NCBI RefSeq assembly: GCF_902506505.1
Contig: NZ_LR733406.1
Span: 1,760,117-1,824,116, forward strand
Length of the DNA: 64,000 nt
Direction: 5' to 3'
Origin: Pseudomonas sp. 8AS
GTDB lineage: Bacteria > Pseudomonadota > Gammaproteobacteria > Pseudomonadales > Pseudomonadaceae
The notes below the pieces were generated by a model. The model had not been told where the DNA came from, did no database searches, and saw only the letters and a list, made by a program, of their open reading frames with translations. Numbering within the stretch: position 1 is the first letter of the stretch; every line of letters starts with the position of its first letter. Shown here piece after piece: positions 45,692-56,919 of this stretch. A program made the translations under genes and the position numbers.

Positions 45692-47179
45692 ATGTTCGAA
45701 TCCGCCGAGCTGGGCCATGCCATCGACGAGGAAACCTACAACAGGGAAGTGCCGATCCTGCGCGAGGCGCTGCTGGAGGCGCAGTACGAGCTGAAGCAGC
45801 AGGGGCGCTTCCCAGTGATCATCCTGATCAACGGCGTGGAGGGCGCGGGCAAGGGCGAGACGGTCAAGCTGCTCAACGAGTGGATGGACCCGCGCCTGAT
45901 CCAGGTCAGCACCTTCGACCGGCAGACCGACGAGGAACTGGCGCGGCCGCCGGCCTGGCGCTTCTGGCGGCAGCTGCCGCCCAAGGGACGGATCGGCATC
46001 TTCTTCGGCAACTGGTACAGCCAGATGCTCCAGGGGCGGGTGCACGGGCGCATCAAGAACGCCGTGCTGGACCAGGCCATCGATGGCGCCCTGAGCCTGG
46101 AACAGATGCTGTGCGACGAAGGCGCGCTGATCTTCAAGTTCTGGTTCCACCTGTCCAAGAAGCAGATGAAGGCCCGCCTCAAGTTGCTCCAGGATGACCC
46201 GCTGCACAGCTGGCGCATCAGCCCGCTGGACTGGCAGCAGTCGGAAACCTACGACCGCTTCGTGCGGTTCGGCGAGCGCGTGCTGCGCCGCAGCAGCCGT
46301 GATTTCGCGCCCTGGTACGTGGTCGAGGGGGCCGACGAGCATTACCGCAGCCTGATGGTCGGGCGCATCCTCCTCGACGGCCTGCAGGCGGCGCTCAAGG
46401 TGAAGAAGCGGCGCCCGCCGCAGCCCCATGTGGCCCCGCTGGCGGCCAGCCTGGACAACCTCGGCCTGCTCAACAGCCTGGACATGAGCCAGAGCCTGGA
46501 CAAGGACGACTACCAGGAGCAGCTGGCGGCCGAGCAGGCCCGCCTGGCCGGCCTGATGCGCGACAAGCGCATGCGCCGGCACGCCCTGGTGGCGGTATTC
46601 GAGGGCAACGATGCGGCCGGCAAGGGCGGCGCCATTCGCCGCGTGGCGGCGGCGCTCGACCCGCGCCAGTACCGCATCGTGCCGGTAGCCGCGCCCACCG
46701 AGGAGGAGCGTGCGCAGCCCTACCTCTGGCGCTTCTGGCGGCATATCCCGGCGCGCGGCAATTTCACCGTGTTCGATCGCTCCTGGTATGGCCGGGTGCT
46801 GGTGGAGCGGGTCGAGGGCTTTTGCGAGCCGGGCGACTGGCTGCGCGCCTACAGCGAGATCAACGACTTCGAGGAGCAGCTCAGCGATGCCGGCGTGGTG
46901 CTGGTCAAGTTCTGGCTGGCCATCGACCAGGACACCCAGTACCAGCGCTTCAAGGAGCGCGAGCAGATTGCCTTCAAGCGCTTCAAGATCACCGAGGACG
47001 ACTGGCGCAACCGCGACAAGTGGCAGGACTACTGCGACGCGGTGGGCGACATGGTCGATCGCACCAGCACCGCCATCGCGCCCTGGACCCTGGTCGAGGC
47101 CAACGACAAGCGCTTTGCCCGGGTCAAGGTGCTGCGCACGATCAACGAGGCGTTGGAACAGGCGTTTGCCAGGGATTGA
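45692..47179 (+). CDS. pap: Polyphosphate:AMP phosphotransferase (two-domain PPK2)
   Basis: This 495-aa protein has tandem PPK2 domains, each with a Walker A (GVEGAGKGETVK near 48 and GNDAAGKGGAIR near 307) and a WYGRVLVERV / NWYSQMLQGRV block. Class II PPK2 enzymes phosphorylate AMP to ADP with polyphosphate. It stands alone between mnmC and a DUF6316-type gene. Confidence 0.95.
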   Translation: MFESAELGHAIDEETYNREVPILREALLEAQYELKQQGRFPVIILINGVEGAGKGETVKLLNEWMDPRLIQVSTFDRQTDEELARPPAWRFWRQLPPKGRIGIFFGNWYSQMLQGRVHGRIKNAVLDQAIDGALSLEQMLCDEGALIFKFWFHLSKKQMKARLKLLQDDPLHSWRISPLDWQQSETYDRFVRFGERVLRRSSRDFAPWYVVEGADEHYRSLMVGRILLDGLQAALKVKKRRPPQPHVAPLAASLDNLGLLNSLDMSQSLDKDDYQEQLAAEQARLAGLMRDKRMRRHALVAVFEGNDAAGKGGAIRRVAAALDPRQYRIVPVAAPTEEERAQPYLWRFWRHIPARGNFTVFDRSWYGRVLVERVEGFCEPGDWLRAYSEINDFEEQLSDAGVVLVKFWLAIDQDTQYQRFKEREQIAFKRFKITEDDWRNRDKWQDYCDAVGDMVDRTSTAIAPWTLVEANDKRFARVKVLRTINEALEQAFARD

Positions 47180-47215
47180 GGTCGGGCGGCCGGCGCAGCC
47201 CGGGAGGTGGGGCGT

Positions 47216-47425
47216 TCAGTTCACCCGGCTTTCGATGACGTCGCTGCCCTGCTGGATGCGGCGGATATAGCTGACGATCTCGCGTTCGGCATCGACCCGG
47301 GTGAAGTACGGGCCTTCCAGGGTGCCTTCGCGGGTGGAGAAGAAGTACTGGCCGTTGACGGCGCTGAGCCGCTCGCTGCGGTAGTGCGTACCGGGAGCCG
47401 GGTCGACATGGCGCTGACCGAACAT
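47216..47425 (-). CDS. DUF6316-like small protein
   Basis: This 69-aa soluble protein starts MFGQRHVDPAPGTHYRSERL and contains NGQYFFSTREGTLEGPY, matching a small Pseudomonas family recalled as DUF6316. The function is unknown. The frame stays open far upstream, but conserved sequence starts at ATG 47425, which has GGAGAC-like bases before it. Confidence 0.8.
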   Translation of the reverse strand: MFGQRHVDPAPGTHYRSERLSAVNGQYFFSTREGTLEGPYFTRVDAEREIVSYIRRIQQGSDVIESRVN

Positions 47426-47580
47426 GGTGGAGTCTCCTGCCGGAGGATGAGCTGTTTTCAGTCTAGCGTTTGCGGACCAACGGGCACGACTGCGCGACAG
47501 ATGGTCGAATTTCGCTCGGATGCGCCGCGCCGGCCTGCGCTTGTGCGGGCTTGCCGCCGCCGGGCGGCGTGCCGGGGTGG

Positions 47581-47613
47581 CACAGTTGCGGGCTGACCAT
47601 TCGGTCAACTGTG
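47581..47613. promoter_or_regulatory. Nested inverted repeat upstream of DMT transporter
   Basis: TGACC/GGTCA (47594-47607, 4-base centre) is nested in CACAGT/ACTGTG. It lies about 85 bases upstream of the transporter start, in a 270-bp divergent gap. It could be an operator for a dimeric regulator (TetR-type operators often look like this) or a hairpin. Confidence 0.3.
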
Positions 47614-47695
47614 CCTGTGTGCGGCGGTATTCTGCGCCTAGAATGGACAGCTTGCCGCGCTGCCGCTGGGCGCGCGCCTTCCTGTCGAGGCTGTC

Positions 47696-48658
47696 ATGCA
47701 CGTTTCCTCCGGCCGTTGGCTCTACGGCCTGCTTCTCGCCCTGACCACCGCGCTGCTGTGGGGCATCCTGCCGATCAAGCTGAAGGAGGTGCTGCGGGTC
47801 CTCGATCCGATCACCGTCACCTGGTTTCGCCTGCTCGGCGCCGGCCTGCTGCTGCTCGTCTGGCTGACGCTGAGCCGGCGCCTGCCGCGCTTTGCCGCGC
47901 TGGGGCGCAAGGGCTACTGGTTGCTGCTGCTGGCGATTGCCGGGATGGTGGCCAACTATGTGCTGTACCTGGTCGGCCTCAACCTGCTCAGCCCGGGTAC
48001 CACCCAGCTGGTGATCCAGATGGCGCCGATCCTGTTTCTGATCGCCAGCCTGTTCGTCTTCCGCGAGTCGTTCAGCCGGGCCCAAGGCATCGGCCTGGGC
48101 ATCCTGCTGCTGGGCTTCGGCCTGTTCTTCAACCAGCGCCTGCACGAGCTGCTGACCTCGCTGACGGCCTACACCAGCGGCGTACTGATCGTGTTGCTGG
48201 CGGCCTTCCTCTGGACCTTCTACGGCCTGGCGCAGAAGCAGTTGCTGACCGTGTGGAACTCGCTGCAGGTGATGATGGTGATCTACCTGGCCTGCGCCCT
48301 GCTGCTCACGCCCTGGGCGCGGCCGCTGCAGGCGTTGCAGCTCAGCCCGGTGCAGGGCTGGCTGCTGCTGGCCTGCTGCCTGAACACCCTGGTGGCCTAC
48401 GGCGCCTTCGCCGAGGCGCTGGCGCACTGGGAGGCCTCGCGGGTCAGCGCGACCCTGTCGATCACCCCGCTGGTGACCTTCGCCGCCGTCGCCGTGTCGG
48501 CCAGCCTGTGGCCCGCGCACGTGCAGCCGGAGCAGATCAACGCGCTGGCCTACGGCGGCGCGCTGCTGGTGGTGCTGGGCTCGGCCCTGACCGCGCTGGG
48601 GCCGTCGCTGCTGGCCGGCTGGCGGGCGCGCAAGGCCCGCCAGCTGGCGCAGCTCTAA
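47696..48658 (+). CDS. EamA/DMT-family transporter
   Basis: This 320-aa protein has ten membrane spans in two EamA repeats (LLALTTALLWGILPIKLKE at the start, VLIVLLAAFLWTFYGLAQKQ in the middle). It is an inner-membrane exporter of unknown substrate. The length is normal. A short positively charged tail (RARKARQ) lies at the C-terminus. Confidence 0.9.
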   Translation: MHVSSGRWLYGLLLALTTALLWGILPIKLKEVLRVLDPITVTWFRLLGAGLLLLVWLTLSRRLPRFAALGRKGYWLLLLAIAGMVANYVLYLVGLNLLSPGTTQLVIQMAPILFLIASLFVFRESFSRAQGIGLGILLLGFGLFFNQRLHELLTSLTAYTSGVLIVLLAAFLWTFYGLAQKQLLTVWNSLQVMMVIYLACALLLTPWARPLQALQLSPVQGWLLLACCLNTLVAYGAFAEALAHWEASRVSATLSITPLVTFAAVAVSASLWPAHVQPEQINALAYGGALLVVLGSALTALGPSLLAGWRARKARQLAQL

Positions 48659-48680
48659 GTCTGTGTAAGGCGCCCGCGGC

Positions 48681-49293
48681 TCAGACGCGCACGCCCAGGC
48701 GTTCGGCGCGGCGCAGCCAGTCCTGGCGCTGTTCCTCGGAGGAGGGGCGCACCGGGGCGAACTCGGCCAGGCGGCGGGTCTTGATGCCGCTGAAGCCGAG
48801 GATGGTGCGGGTCATCTGCCTATGCGCCGGCGCGCCGTAGATCCAGCGGAAGTACCAGGGCGGCGTGTCCAGGGTCACCAGCAGGTCGGCGGTGCGCCCG
48901 CTGAGCAGCTTGTCCCACAGCTGCGAGCGGTTGCGGTACTTGAAGGCGAAACCGGGCAGGAACACCCGGTCGAAGAAGCCCTTGAGCAGGGCCGGCACGC
49001 CGCCCCACCAGACCGGGTAGACGAACACCAGGTGCTCGGCCCAGTGGATCTGCCGCTGGGCTTCCAGCAGGTCGGGCTCCAGGGCCTGGCCCTGGCTGTA
49101 GCCGTCGCGCAGGATCGGGTCGAACTGCAGTTCGCCGAGGCGCAGCTGGCGCACCACATGGCCTTCGCCGCGCGCACCGCTGCTGTAGGCCTCGGCCAGG
49201 GCATGGCAGAGGCTGTCGGACTTGGGCGTGCCGAGGATCAGCAGGATCCGTTTGCCGTCGCCTTCCAGTGGGGTGGCGCCGCTTTTCCCTTCT

Positions 49294-49301
<8 letters not shown>
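48681..49301 (-). CDS. NAD(P)H-dependent oxidoreductase, flavodoxin-like fold
   Basis: This 206-aa protein has [19 protein letters not shown] (FMN phosphate loop), [25 protein letters not shown] and an [11 protein letters not shown] segment, as in the NQO/MdaB/KefF-like family. It reduces quinones or related electrophiles. Its 5' end overlaps the fumC 3' end by 8 bp, so the two form an operon. Confidence 0.9.
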
Positions 49302-50688
<1,387 letters not shown>

Positions 50689-50766
50689 GGGCTTTCTCCT
50701 GGTAGGCCTGCCGCAGTTTAGGCCGCGCCGCGCGACAGGGGTTCCCGCCTGTCTGTACCGGCGTGA

Positions 50767-51768
50767 TTACCAGCGCGCATGGGTGGCGCCGACCCAGCCA
50801 TAGGCGCCATTCACCGGCACCTTCTTGCCTTGCGGGTCGCGCAGCAGGCCGTCGAAGCGGCCGAACCACTGGCGGGTATCGGCATAGAGGGGGCCGATCT
50901 GCGGGTAGGCCTGGTGCTGCTGGCGCGGGCTGAACGTCAGCTCGACCTGGCCGCTGGCGCTGCTCAGGCGCCAGGGGGCCAGCGGGCCCTGGGGGTTCTG
51001 TTCGATGCGTACCGGTTCCTCGAGGTGCAGCAGTTCGCCACCGAACCACAGGGCGTTCTCCGACAGGCCGCTGGCGTCGCACCAGCCGCTGCCGAAGTTG
51101 CCGGCGATGCCGCCGGGGGCGGCGAAGGCGGCGCGGGTCCAGTGGCTGCTCAGGGGCCAGACGCCGCGGGCGAAGTCCAGCGAGGCGAAGCTCTGCCCCG
51201 GCAGGCAGCCGTAGTGCCGCTCGCCCAGTTGCAGGTGGCCGCTCACCGGCAGGCCGAGCTGGCGGCAGGAGGCGTGAAAGGTCCGTTCGCCCATGGGGCA
51301 GACCAGGTTGACCGACTCCAGGTGGCTGGGGCGCTGGATCTCCAGGGCCACCTGCAGCGGCTGGCCGCCGATGTCCGCGGCGACCACGGTCAGGCGCACC
51401 GAGGAGCCGCGGTCGTCGGCCCGCAGGTGCAGGCGGCTGTGGCGGAACTCGTGGCTTTCCAGGGGGGTGTCGGGCAGGTCGCAGCCGCGGCCCAGCGGGC
51501 GCAGGTGCTTGCGGCTGGCCAGTTCGCCGCTGTCGAGGTCGAGGAAGTAGGCGGCGCCGTAGCTCAGGTAGTCGAGGTCGGCGAAGGTCAGGGCCAGCAT
51601 CCACTGCGGGGTGGTGATGCACCAGTGGTTCCAGCGCTTGCGCCGGCCGAAGTGCCCGGGAATGGCGCAGTGCACGGCCGGGCGCGGCGACCAGCCAACG
51701 GCCTGCGGGTTCAGCTGACCGCGGGCATCGCACAATGGCTGCAGGGTGGGAAAGGTGAAGCTGTTCAT
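50767..51768 (-). CDS. DUF2804 domain protein
   Basis: This 333-aa protein has WNHWCITTPQWMLALTFADLDY, PGQSFASLDFARGVWP and WFGRFDGLLRD, the blocks of DUF2804. It is soluble and looks beta-rich; the function is unknown. ATG 51768 begins the conserved region. It stands alone, divergent from the DUF2059 gene. Confidence 0.88.
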   Translation of the reverse strand: MNSFTFPTLQPLCDARGQLNPQAVGWSPRPAVHCAIPGHFGRRKRWNHWCITTPQWMLALTFADLDYLSYGAAYFLDLDSGELASRKHLRPLGRGCDLPDTPLESHEFRHSRLHLRADDRGSSVRLTVVAADIGGQPLQVALEIQRPSHLESVNLVCPMGERTFHASCRQLGLPVSGHLQLGERHYGCLPGQSFASLDFARGVWPLSSHWTRAAFAAPGGIAGNFGSGWCDASGLSENALWFGGELLHLEEPVRIEQNPQGPLAPWRLSSASGQVELTFSPRQQHQAYPQIGPLYADTRQWFGRFDGLLRDPQGKKVPVNGAYGWVGATHARW

Positions 51769-51992
51769 CAGACACGTCCGTGTGTGAAGCGTTACCGGGC
51801 TGTTCCGGTGACCGACAGGAAGGTTGCTGCTCGAATGGCGCGCAGCATGCCCGCACGTAGTCAGGATGGGCAAGTACTGGCCATTTGACAACCGCCCAGC
51901 GGTCCTTCCGTCAGGCCCCGGCTTGAGCGGCGCCGGTGCTGGGCGCAGAATGTGCGCCGCCACCTTTTTCCCTTATCTGGTCAGGAATTGCC

Positions 51993-52496
51993 ATGAGCCG
52001 TCTGCGCTTTCTTTGTTCCGCCCTGCTGCTGGTCGCCAGCGGCCCGGTGTTTGCCGATGCGGCCAGCCACGCGGCCCAGGCCGAACGCTTTCTCGAACTG
52101 ACCCGTGCCGACAAGCTCACCATGCCGGTGTATGCCCAGGTGCAGCAGATGTTCGCCCAGCGCTTTGCCGAGGCCCAGGCCCCGCAAAGCCAGCGTGCCG
52201 TGCTCGAAGGCTACCAGGCCAAGGCCAACGCGGCGCTCGATCGCGCCATCGGCTGGGACAAGCTGGAGCCGGACATGGTGCGCCTGTACACCAGCAACTT
52301 CAGCGAAACCGAGCTGAAGGAGCTGATGGCCTTCTACCAGAGCCCGCTGGGGCGCAAGGTGCTGGAGAAGATGCCGACGCTGGCGGCGCAGTCGGTACAG
52401 ATCTCCCAGGCGCGTCTGCAGCCGGCGGTGCCGGAAGTGAACAAGCTGCTCGGCGAGATGTCCGCCGAACTGCAGAAACCCCAAGCCAAGCCCTGA
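51993..52496 (+). CDS. DUF2059 family exported protein
   Basis: This 167-aa protein has a signal peptide (about 1-22, ending VFADA), then helical sequence with LYTSNFSETELKELMAFYQSPLGRKVL, the hallmark of DUF2059. It is probably periplasmic. The function is not established. bolA follows after 10 bp with GGAG upstream. Confidence 0.9.
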   Translation: MSRLRFLCSALLLVASGPVFADAASHAAQAERFLELTRADKLTMPVYAQVQQMFAQRFAEAQAPQSQRAVLEGYQAKANAALDRAIGWDKLEPDMVRLYTSNFSETELKELMAFYQSPLGRKVLEKMPTLAAQSVQISQARLQPAVPEVNKLLGEMSAELQKPQAKP

Positions 52497-52506
52497 GGAG
52501 CCGAAC

Positions 52507-52812
52507 ATGAGCATGCGCGACAAGATCCAGCAGGCCCTCGAGGCTCTGCAGCCGCAGCACCTCGACGTCCTGGATGAAAGCCACATGCACAGTCGTGGCC
52601 AGGAAACCCACTACAAGGCGGTGGTGGTCAGCGACCTGTTTGCCGGCCTGAACGCAGTCAAGCGCCACCAGAAGGTGTATGCCAGCCTCGGCGACCTGAT
52701 GCCGCAGTTCCATGCCCTGGCGCTGCACACCTACACCCTGCAGGAGTGGGCGGAGCAGGGCGGGGCGCCGGATTCGCCGACCTGCAGGGGCGGCAGCAAG
52801 CACGACCACTAA
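52507..52812 (+). CDS. bolA: BolA family protein
   Basis: This 101-aa protein has the BolA core: VLDESHMHSRG, THYKAVVVSDLFAGLNAVKRH, and the C-terminal HALALHTYTLQEW with the conserved ligand His. BolA binds [2Fe-2S] with monothiol glutaredoxins and affects transcription and cell shape. GAGGAG precedes the ATG. Confidence 0.94.
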   Translation: MSMRDKIQQALEALQPQHLDVLDESHMHSRGQETHYKAVVVSDLFAGLNAVKRHQKVYASLGDLMPQFHALALHTYTLQEWAEQGGAPDSPTCRGGSKHDH

Positions 52813-52957
52813 AGCAGTGGGCACCGCCGATCCAGCCCGGATGCGCCGCCGGCCGCCATTGCGTTAAGATTGCCCCCGCGCCGGCCTCTGCCGGCGCTGT
52901 CGTTTAACCACCCCGGTCCGCCCTTTGCGCGGGTGACCACTGGAGAGATTGTTTCTG

Positions 52958-53893
52958 ATGACTGCCAAGATCGTCGTGGCGGCGCTGTACAAGTTCGTGT
53001 CCCTGCCGGACTACGAAGCGCTGCGCGAACCCCTGCTGCAAACCCTGCTCGACAACGCCATCAAAGGCACCCTGCTGCTGGCCGAGGAAGGCATCAACGG
53101 TACCGTGTCCGGCAGCCGCGAAGGCATCGACGGCCTGCTCGCCTGGTTCCGCCAGGACACCCGCCTGGCCGATATCGACCATAAGGAGTCGTACTGCGAC
53201 GAGCAGCCGTTCTACCGCACCAAGGTCAAGCTGAAGAAGGAAATCGTCACCCTCGGCGTGCCGGGCGTGGACCCCAACAGCCAGGTCGGCACCTATGTCG
53301 AGCCGCAGGACTGGAACGCCCTGATCAGTGACCCCGAGGTGCTGCTGATCGACACCCGCAACGACTACGAAGTGGCCATCGGCACCTTCGAGGGCGCCAT
53401 CGACCCGAAGACCAAGTCGTTCCGCGAGTTCCCCGAGTACATCAAGGCCCACTTCGACCCGAGCAAGCACAAGAAGGTGGCGATGTTCTGCACCGGCGGC
53501 ATCCGCTGCGAGAAGGCCTCCAGCTACATGCTCGGCGAAGGCTTCGAGGAGGTCTATCACCTCAAGGGCGGCATCCTCAAATACCTCGAGCAAGTGCCGC
53601 AGGACGAGACCAAGTGGCGCGGCGACTGCTTCGTATTCGACAACCGGGTCACCGTGCGCCACGATTTGAGCGAAGGCGACTACGACCAGTGCCATGCCTG
53701 CCGCAATCCGATTTCCGTGGAAGATCGCCAGTCCGAGCACTATGCCCCTGGCATCAGCTGCCCGCACTGCTGGGACAGCCTGCCTGCGAAGACCCGCACC
53801 AGCGCCCGCGAACGGCAGAAGCAGATCGAGATCGCCAAGGCGCGCAACCTGCCGCACCCCATTGGTTACAACTACAAGGCCGTCGACCAGTAA
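52958..53893 (+). CDS. trhO: tRNA uridine(34) hydroxylase
   Basis: This 311-aa YceA/TrhO protein has an N-terminal acylphosphatase-like domain ([16 protein letters not shown]), a rhodanese domain with [12 protein letters not shown] and the catalytic Cys in [11 protein letters not shown], and a C-terminal Cys-rich zinc-type segment ([17 protein letters not shown]). It hydroxylates U34 of tRNA in an O2-dependent way. ATG 52958 starts the conserved part. Confidence 0.96.
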   Translation: MTAKIVVAALYKFVSLPDYEALREPLLQTLLDNAIKGTLLLAEEGINGTVSGSREGIDGLLAWFRQDTRLADIDHKESYCDEQPFYRTKVKLKKEIVTLGVPGVDPNSQVGTYVEPQDWNALISDPEVLLIDTRNDYEVAIGTFEGAIDPKTKSFREFPEYIKAHFDPSKHKKVAMFCTGGIRCEKASSYMLGEGFEEVYHLKGGILKYLEQVPQDETKWRGDCFVFDNRVTVRHDLSEGDYDQCHACRNPISVEDRQSEHYAPGISCPHCWDSLPAKTRTSARERQKQIEIAKARNLPHPIGYNYKAVDQ

Positions 53894-53903
53894 GGATCAG
53901 CCT

Positions 53904-54539
53904 GTGCGCCCACCCCGCCTGCTCTATGTGATGGACCCCATGTGCTCCTGGTGCTGGGGCTTCGCCCCGGTGGTCGAGGCGTTGGCGCGCCAAGCCGGCG
54001 AGGCGGGCGTGCCGCTGCATTTCGCCGTGGGTGGCCTGCGCCAGGAGCGCGCGGCGCTGGATGCGGCGGGCAGGGTGCGCATCCTCGCCCATTGGCAGGC
54101 GGTGAATGCGCGCACCGGGCAGCTGTTCGACTTCGCTGCCGCGCTGCCCGAGGGCCTGGTCTACAACACCGAGCCGGCCTGCCGGGCACTGGTCACCGCG
54201 CGTAGCGTCGATGAGCAGAGCGTGGCGCCGCTGGCCCGCCTGATACAGCAGGCCTTCTACGCCGAAGGCCGCGATGTCACCCGGGCCCAGGTGCTGGTGG
54301 CGCTGGCCGAGCAGGCCGGCATCCCGCGCATCGAGTTCGCCGAGCTGTTCGACAGCGAGCAGATGCATGCGGCCACCGCCGCCGATTTTGCCTGGGTGCA
54401 GGACCTCGGCATCGCCGGTTTCCCCACCTTGCTGGCCGAGCGCGATGGCCAGCTGGCCCTGCTGACCAACGGCTACCAGCCCCTCGAGGTGCTGGCGCCG
54501 TTGCTCGAGCGCTGGCTGGCGCGGGGGCGGTGTGGCTGA
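53904..54539 (+). CDS. DsbA-family protein (FrnE-like thioredoxin fold)
   Basis: This 211-aa protein has YVMDPMCSWCWGFAPVVEA with a CSWC redox site and the cis-Pro loop IAGFPTLL. There is no signal peptide, so it is cytoplasmic, as for FrnE/2-hydroxychromene-isomerase-like DsbA relatives. A GTG start at 53904 has AAGGA upstream. It overlaps the ABC gene by 8 bp. Confidence 0.88.
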   Translation: MRPPRLLYVMDPMCSWCWGFAPVVEALARQAGEAGVPLHFAVGGLRQERAALDAAGRVRILAHWQAVNARTGQLFDFAAALPEGLVYNTEPACRALVTARSVDEQSVAPLARLIQQAFYAEGRDVTRAQVLVALAEQAGIPRIEFAELFDSEQMHAATAADFAWVQDLGIAGFPTLLAERDGQLALLTNGYQPLEVLAPLLERWLARGRCG

Positions 54540-56310
54540 CCGGCTGAGCTGGGCACAGATCCGCCAGCTGGCCTTGCGTCATCGCAAGGCCCTGCTGCTG
54601 GCCAACCTGGTCGCCGTCTTCGCCACCCTGTGCAGTGTGCCGATCCCGCTGCTGCTGCCGCTGCTGGTGGATGAAGTGCTGCTCGGCGATGGCACGGCCG
54701 CGCTGCGGGTCATGGATCGCTTCCTGCCCGCGGCCTGGGAGGGCGCGGCCGGTTACATCGGCCTGATGCTGGTGCTGACCCTGTTGCTGCGCCTCGGCGC
54801 CCTGGCCAGCAACGTGCTGCAGGCGCGCCTGTTCGCGCGGCTGTCCAAGGACGTGATCTACCGCCTGCGCATCCGCCTGATCGAGCGGCTCAAGCGCATC
54901 GCCCTCGGCGAGTACGAGAACCTCGGCGGCGGCACGGTCAGCGCACACCTGGTCACCGACCTGGACACCCTCGACAAGTTCATCGGCGAAACCCTGTCGC
55001 GGGTGCTGGTGGCCCTGCTGACCCTGGCCGGCACCTCGGCCATCCTGCTGTGGATGCACTGGCAGCTGGCGCTGCTGATCCTGCTGTTCAACCCGCTGGT
55101 GATCTACGCCACGGTGCAGCTGGGCAAGCAGGTCAAGCACCTGAAGAAGCTGGAGAACGACAGCACCGCGCGCTTCACCCAGGCCCTGACCGAAACCCTC
55201 GAAGCCATCCAGGAAGTGCGCGCCGGCAATCGTCAGGGCTTCTTCCTCGGCCGCCTCGGCCTGCGTGCCCGCGAGGTGCGCGACTACGCCGTGGCCTCGC
55301 AGTGGAAGAGCGATGCGGCCAGCCGCAGCAGCGGCCTGCTGTTCCAGTTCGGCATCGACCTGTTCCGCGCCGCGGCCATGCTCACCGTGCTGTTCTCCGA
55401 CCTGTCGATCGGCCAGATGCTCGCCGTGTTCAGCTACCTGTGGTTCATGATCGGCCCGGTGGAGCAGCTGCTCAGTCTGCAGTACGCCTACTATGCCGCC
55501 GGCGGCGCGCTGCAGCGGATCAACGAGTTGCTGGCGCGGGCCGACGAACCGCAGTACCCGGGCCACAGCGATCCGTTCGCGGGGCGTGAGACGGTGGGCA
55601 TCGAGGTGCGCGGGCTGAGGTTCGCCTACCGTGACGAGGCGGTGCTGGAGGACCTCGACCTAGCCATCGCACCGGGCGAGAAGGTGGCCATAGTCGGCGC
55701 CTCCGGGGGCGGCAAGAGCACCCTGGTGCAGCTGCTGCTCGGCCTGTATTCGGCCCAGGCCGGAAGCATCCGCTACGGCGGTGCCAGCCTGGAGGAGATC
55801 GGCCTGGAGCGGGTGCGCGAGCATGTGGCGGTGGTACTGCAGCATCCGGCGCTGTTCAACGACACGGTGCGCGCCAACCTGTGCATGGGTCGCGAGCGCA
55901 CCGACCAGGCCTGCTGGCAGGCGCTGGAAATCGCCCAGCTGGCGAGCAGCATGCGTGCGCTGCCGGATGGCCTGGACAGCATCGTCGGGCGCTCCGGCGT
56001 GCGCCTGTCCGGCGGCCAGCGCCAGCGTCTGGCCGTGGCGCGCATGGTACTGGCCGATCCCAAGGTGGTGATCCTCGACGAAGCCACTTCTGCCCTGGAT
56101 GCGGCCACCGAATATGCCCTGCACCAGGCCCTGGCCGGCTTCCTCAATGGCCGCACCACGCTGATCATCGCCCACCGCCTGAGCGCGGTGAAGCAGGCCG
56201 ACCGCGTGCTGGTGTTCGATGGCGGGCGGATCGCCGAAGACGGCGACCACCAGCAGCTGATTGCCGAGGGCGGGCTGTACGCCAAGCTCTACGGGCACCT
56301 GCAGCACTAG
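54532..56310 (+). CDS. ABC exporter, fused permease and ATPase
   Basis: This 592-aa half-transporter has six membrane spans (about 20-310) and a nucleotide-binding domain with Walker A GASGGGKST, signature LSGGQRQRL, Walker B VVILDEATSALD and the switch His in IAHRLSAV. It is an MsbA/MdlB-like exporter that dimerises in the inner membrane. The GTG start overlaps the DsbA-family gene. A stem (AGCCGAT/ATCGGCT, 56309-56330) follows the stop but has no T-run. The substrate is unknown. Confidence 0.93.
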   Translation: MADRLSWAQIRQLALRHRKALLLANLVAVFATLCSVPIPLLLPLLVDEVLLGDGTAALRVMDRFLPAAWEGAAGYIGLMLVLTLLLRLGALASNVLQARLFARLSKDVIYRLRIRLIERLKRIALGEYENLGGGTVSAHLVTDLDTLDKFIGETLSRVLVALLTLAGTSAILLWMHWQLALLILLFNPLVIYATVQLGKQVKHLKKLENDSTARFTQALTETLEAIQEVRAGNRQGFFLGRLGLRAREVRDYAVASQWKSDAASRSSGLLFQFGIDLFRAAAMLTVLFSDLSIGQMLAVFSYLWFMIGPVEQLLSLQYAYYAAGGALQRINELLARADEPQYPGHSDPFAGRETVGIEVRGLRFAYRDEAVLEDLDLAIAPGEKVAIVGASGGGKSTLVQLLLGLYSAQAGSIRYGGASLEEIGLERVREHVAVVLQHPALFNDTVRANLCMGRERTDQACWQALEIAQLASSMRALPDGLDSIVGRSGVRLSGGQRQRLAVARMVLADPKVVILDEATSALDAATEYALHQALAGFLNGRTTLIIAHRLSAVKQADRVLVFDGGRIAEDGDHQQLIAEGGLYAKLYGHLQH

Positions 56311-56404
56311 CCGATACGCGTTCATCGGCTGGCGGCGCAGCCTCGCAATGCGGCTAATACACTGACAGCTTGGGGGTTATGAACGAACTCGAGGAGAGGC
56401 GAGC

Positions 56405-56884
56405 ATGACGAAGCTCAAGCGGGTCCTGGCCCTGTCGGCCTGCGCCATGCTGCTGTCGGCGGGCATGCCGGCGCAGATCAATCCAATGATCGACTCGGCT
56501 TATGCGCGAGGCGGTGGCAATGGTGGCGGCAATGGCGGAGGTCACGGCGGCGGCCGTGGTGGTCACGGTGGCGGCATCGGTGCCGGTCATGGCTCGGCGA
56601 GTGTCGGTCTCGGCCGTGGCGTGGGCGCAGGCAATGGCCTGGGGCGGGGCAAGGGGCATGGCGCGGCGACCTCGGCTGCGGCCCGCTCCACTGAAACCAC
56701 CGGGCTGGCCAAGGCGATGTCGGTGGTTGCCACCACGCCAGCGGCCATCGCCGCGGCGCTGGGGCTGGACAAGGCCTTCTCCGCCAGCAGCAAGCACGAT
56801 GACGACGACGGTGTGGACGTGGATGATGACGTGGCTGTGGATCACCATCGTGGTCCGCGTGGCCCGGATCAGGGCCTCGATTGA
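56405..56884 (+). CDS. Gly-rich exported protein with acidic C-terminus
   Basis: This 159-aa protein has a signal peptide (about 1-35, LALSACAMLLSAGMPA), a Gly/His-rich low-complexity middle (GGGNGGGNGGGHGGG, 37-85), a short helical part with TTPAAIAAALGLDKAF, and an acidic tail (DDDDGVDVDDDVAVD). GAGGCGAGC lies before ATG 56405. The Gly/His repeats and acidic end might bind metal. No family was recognised. Confidence 0.75.
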   Translation: MTKLKRVLALSACAMLLSAGMPAQINPMIDSAYARGGGNGGGNGGGHGGGRGGHGGGIGAGHGSASVGLGRGVGAGNGLGRGKGHGAATSAAARSTETTGLAKAMSVVATTPAAIAAALGLDKAFSASSKHDDDDGVDVDDDVAVDHHRGPRGPDQGLD

Positions 56885-56919
56885 GGGTTCTCCCGCCGGC
56901 ACATCCGGCGAGAGCGAAC

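Noticed and set aside
47426..48520. Upstream extension of the DUF6316-like frame
   Set aside because: The frame is open across the antisense strand of the DMT transporter, but composition is low-complexity and the conserved start is at 47425.
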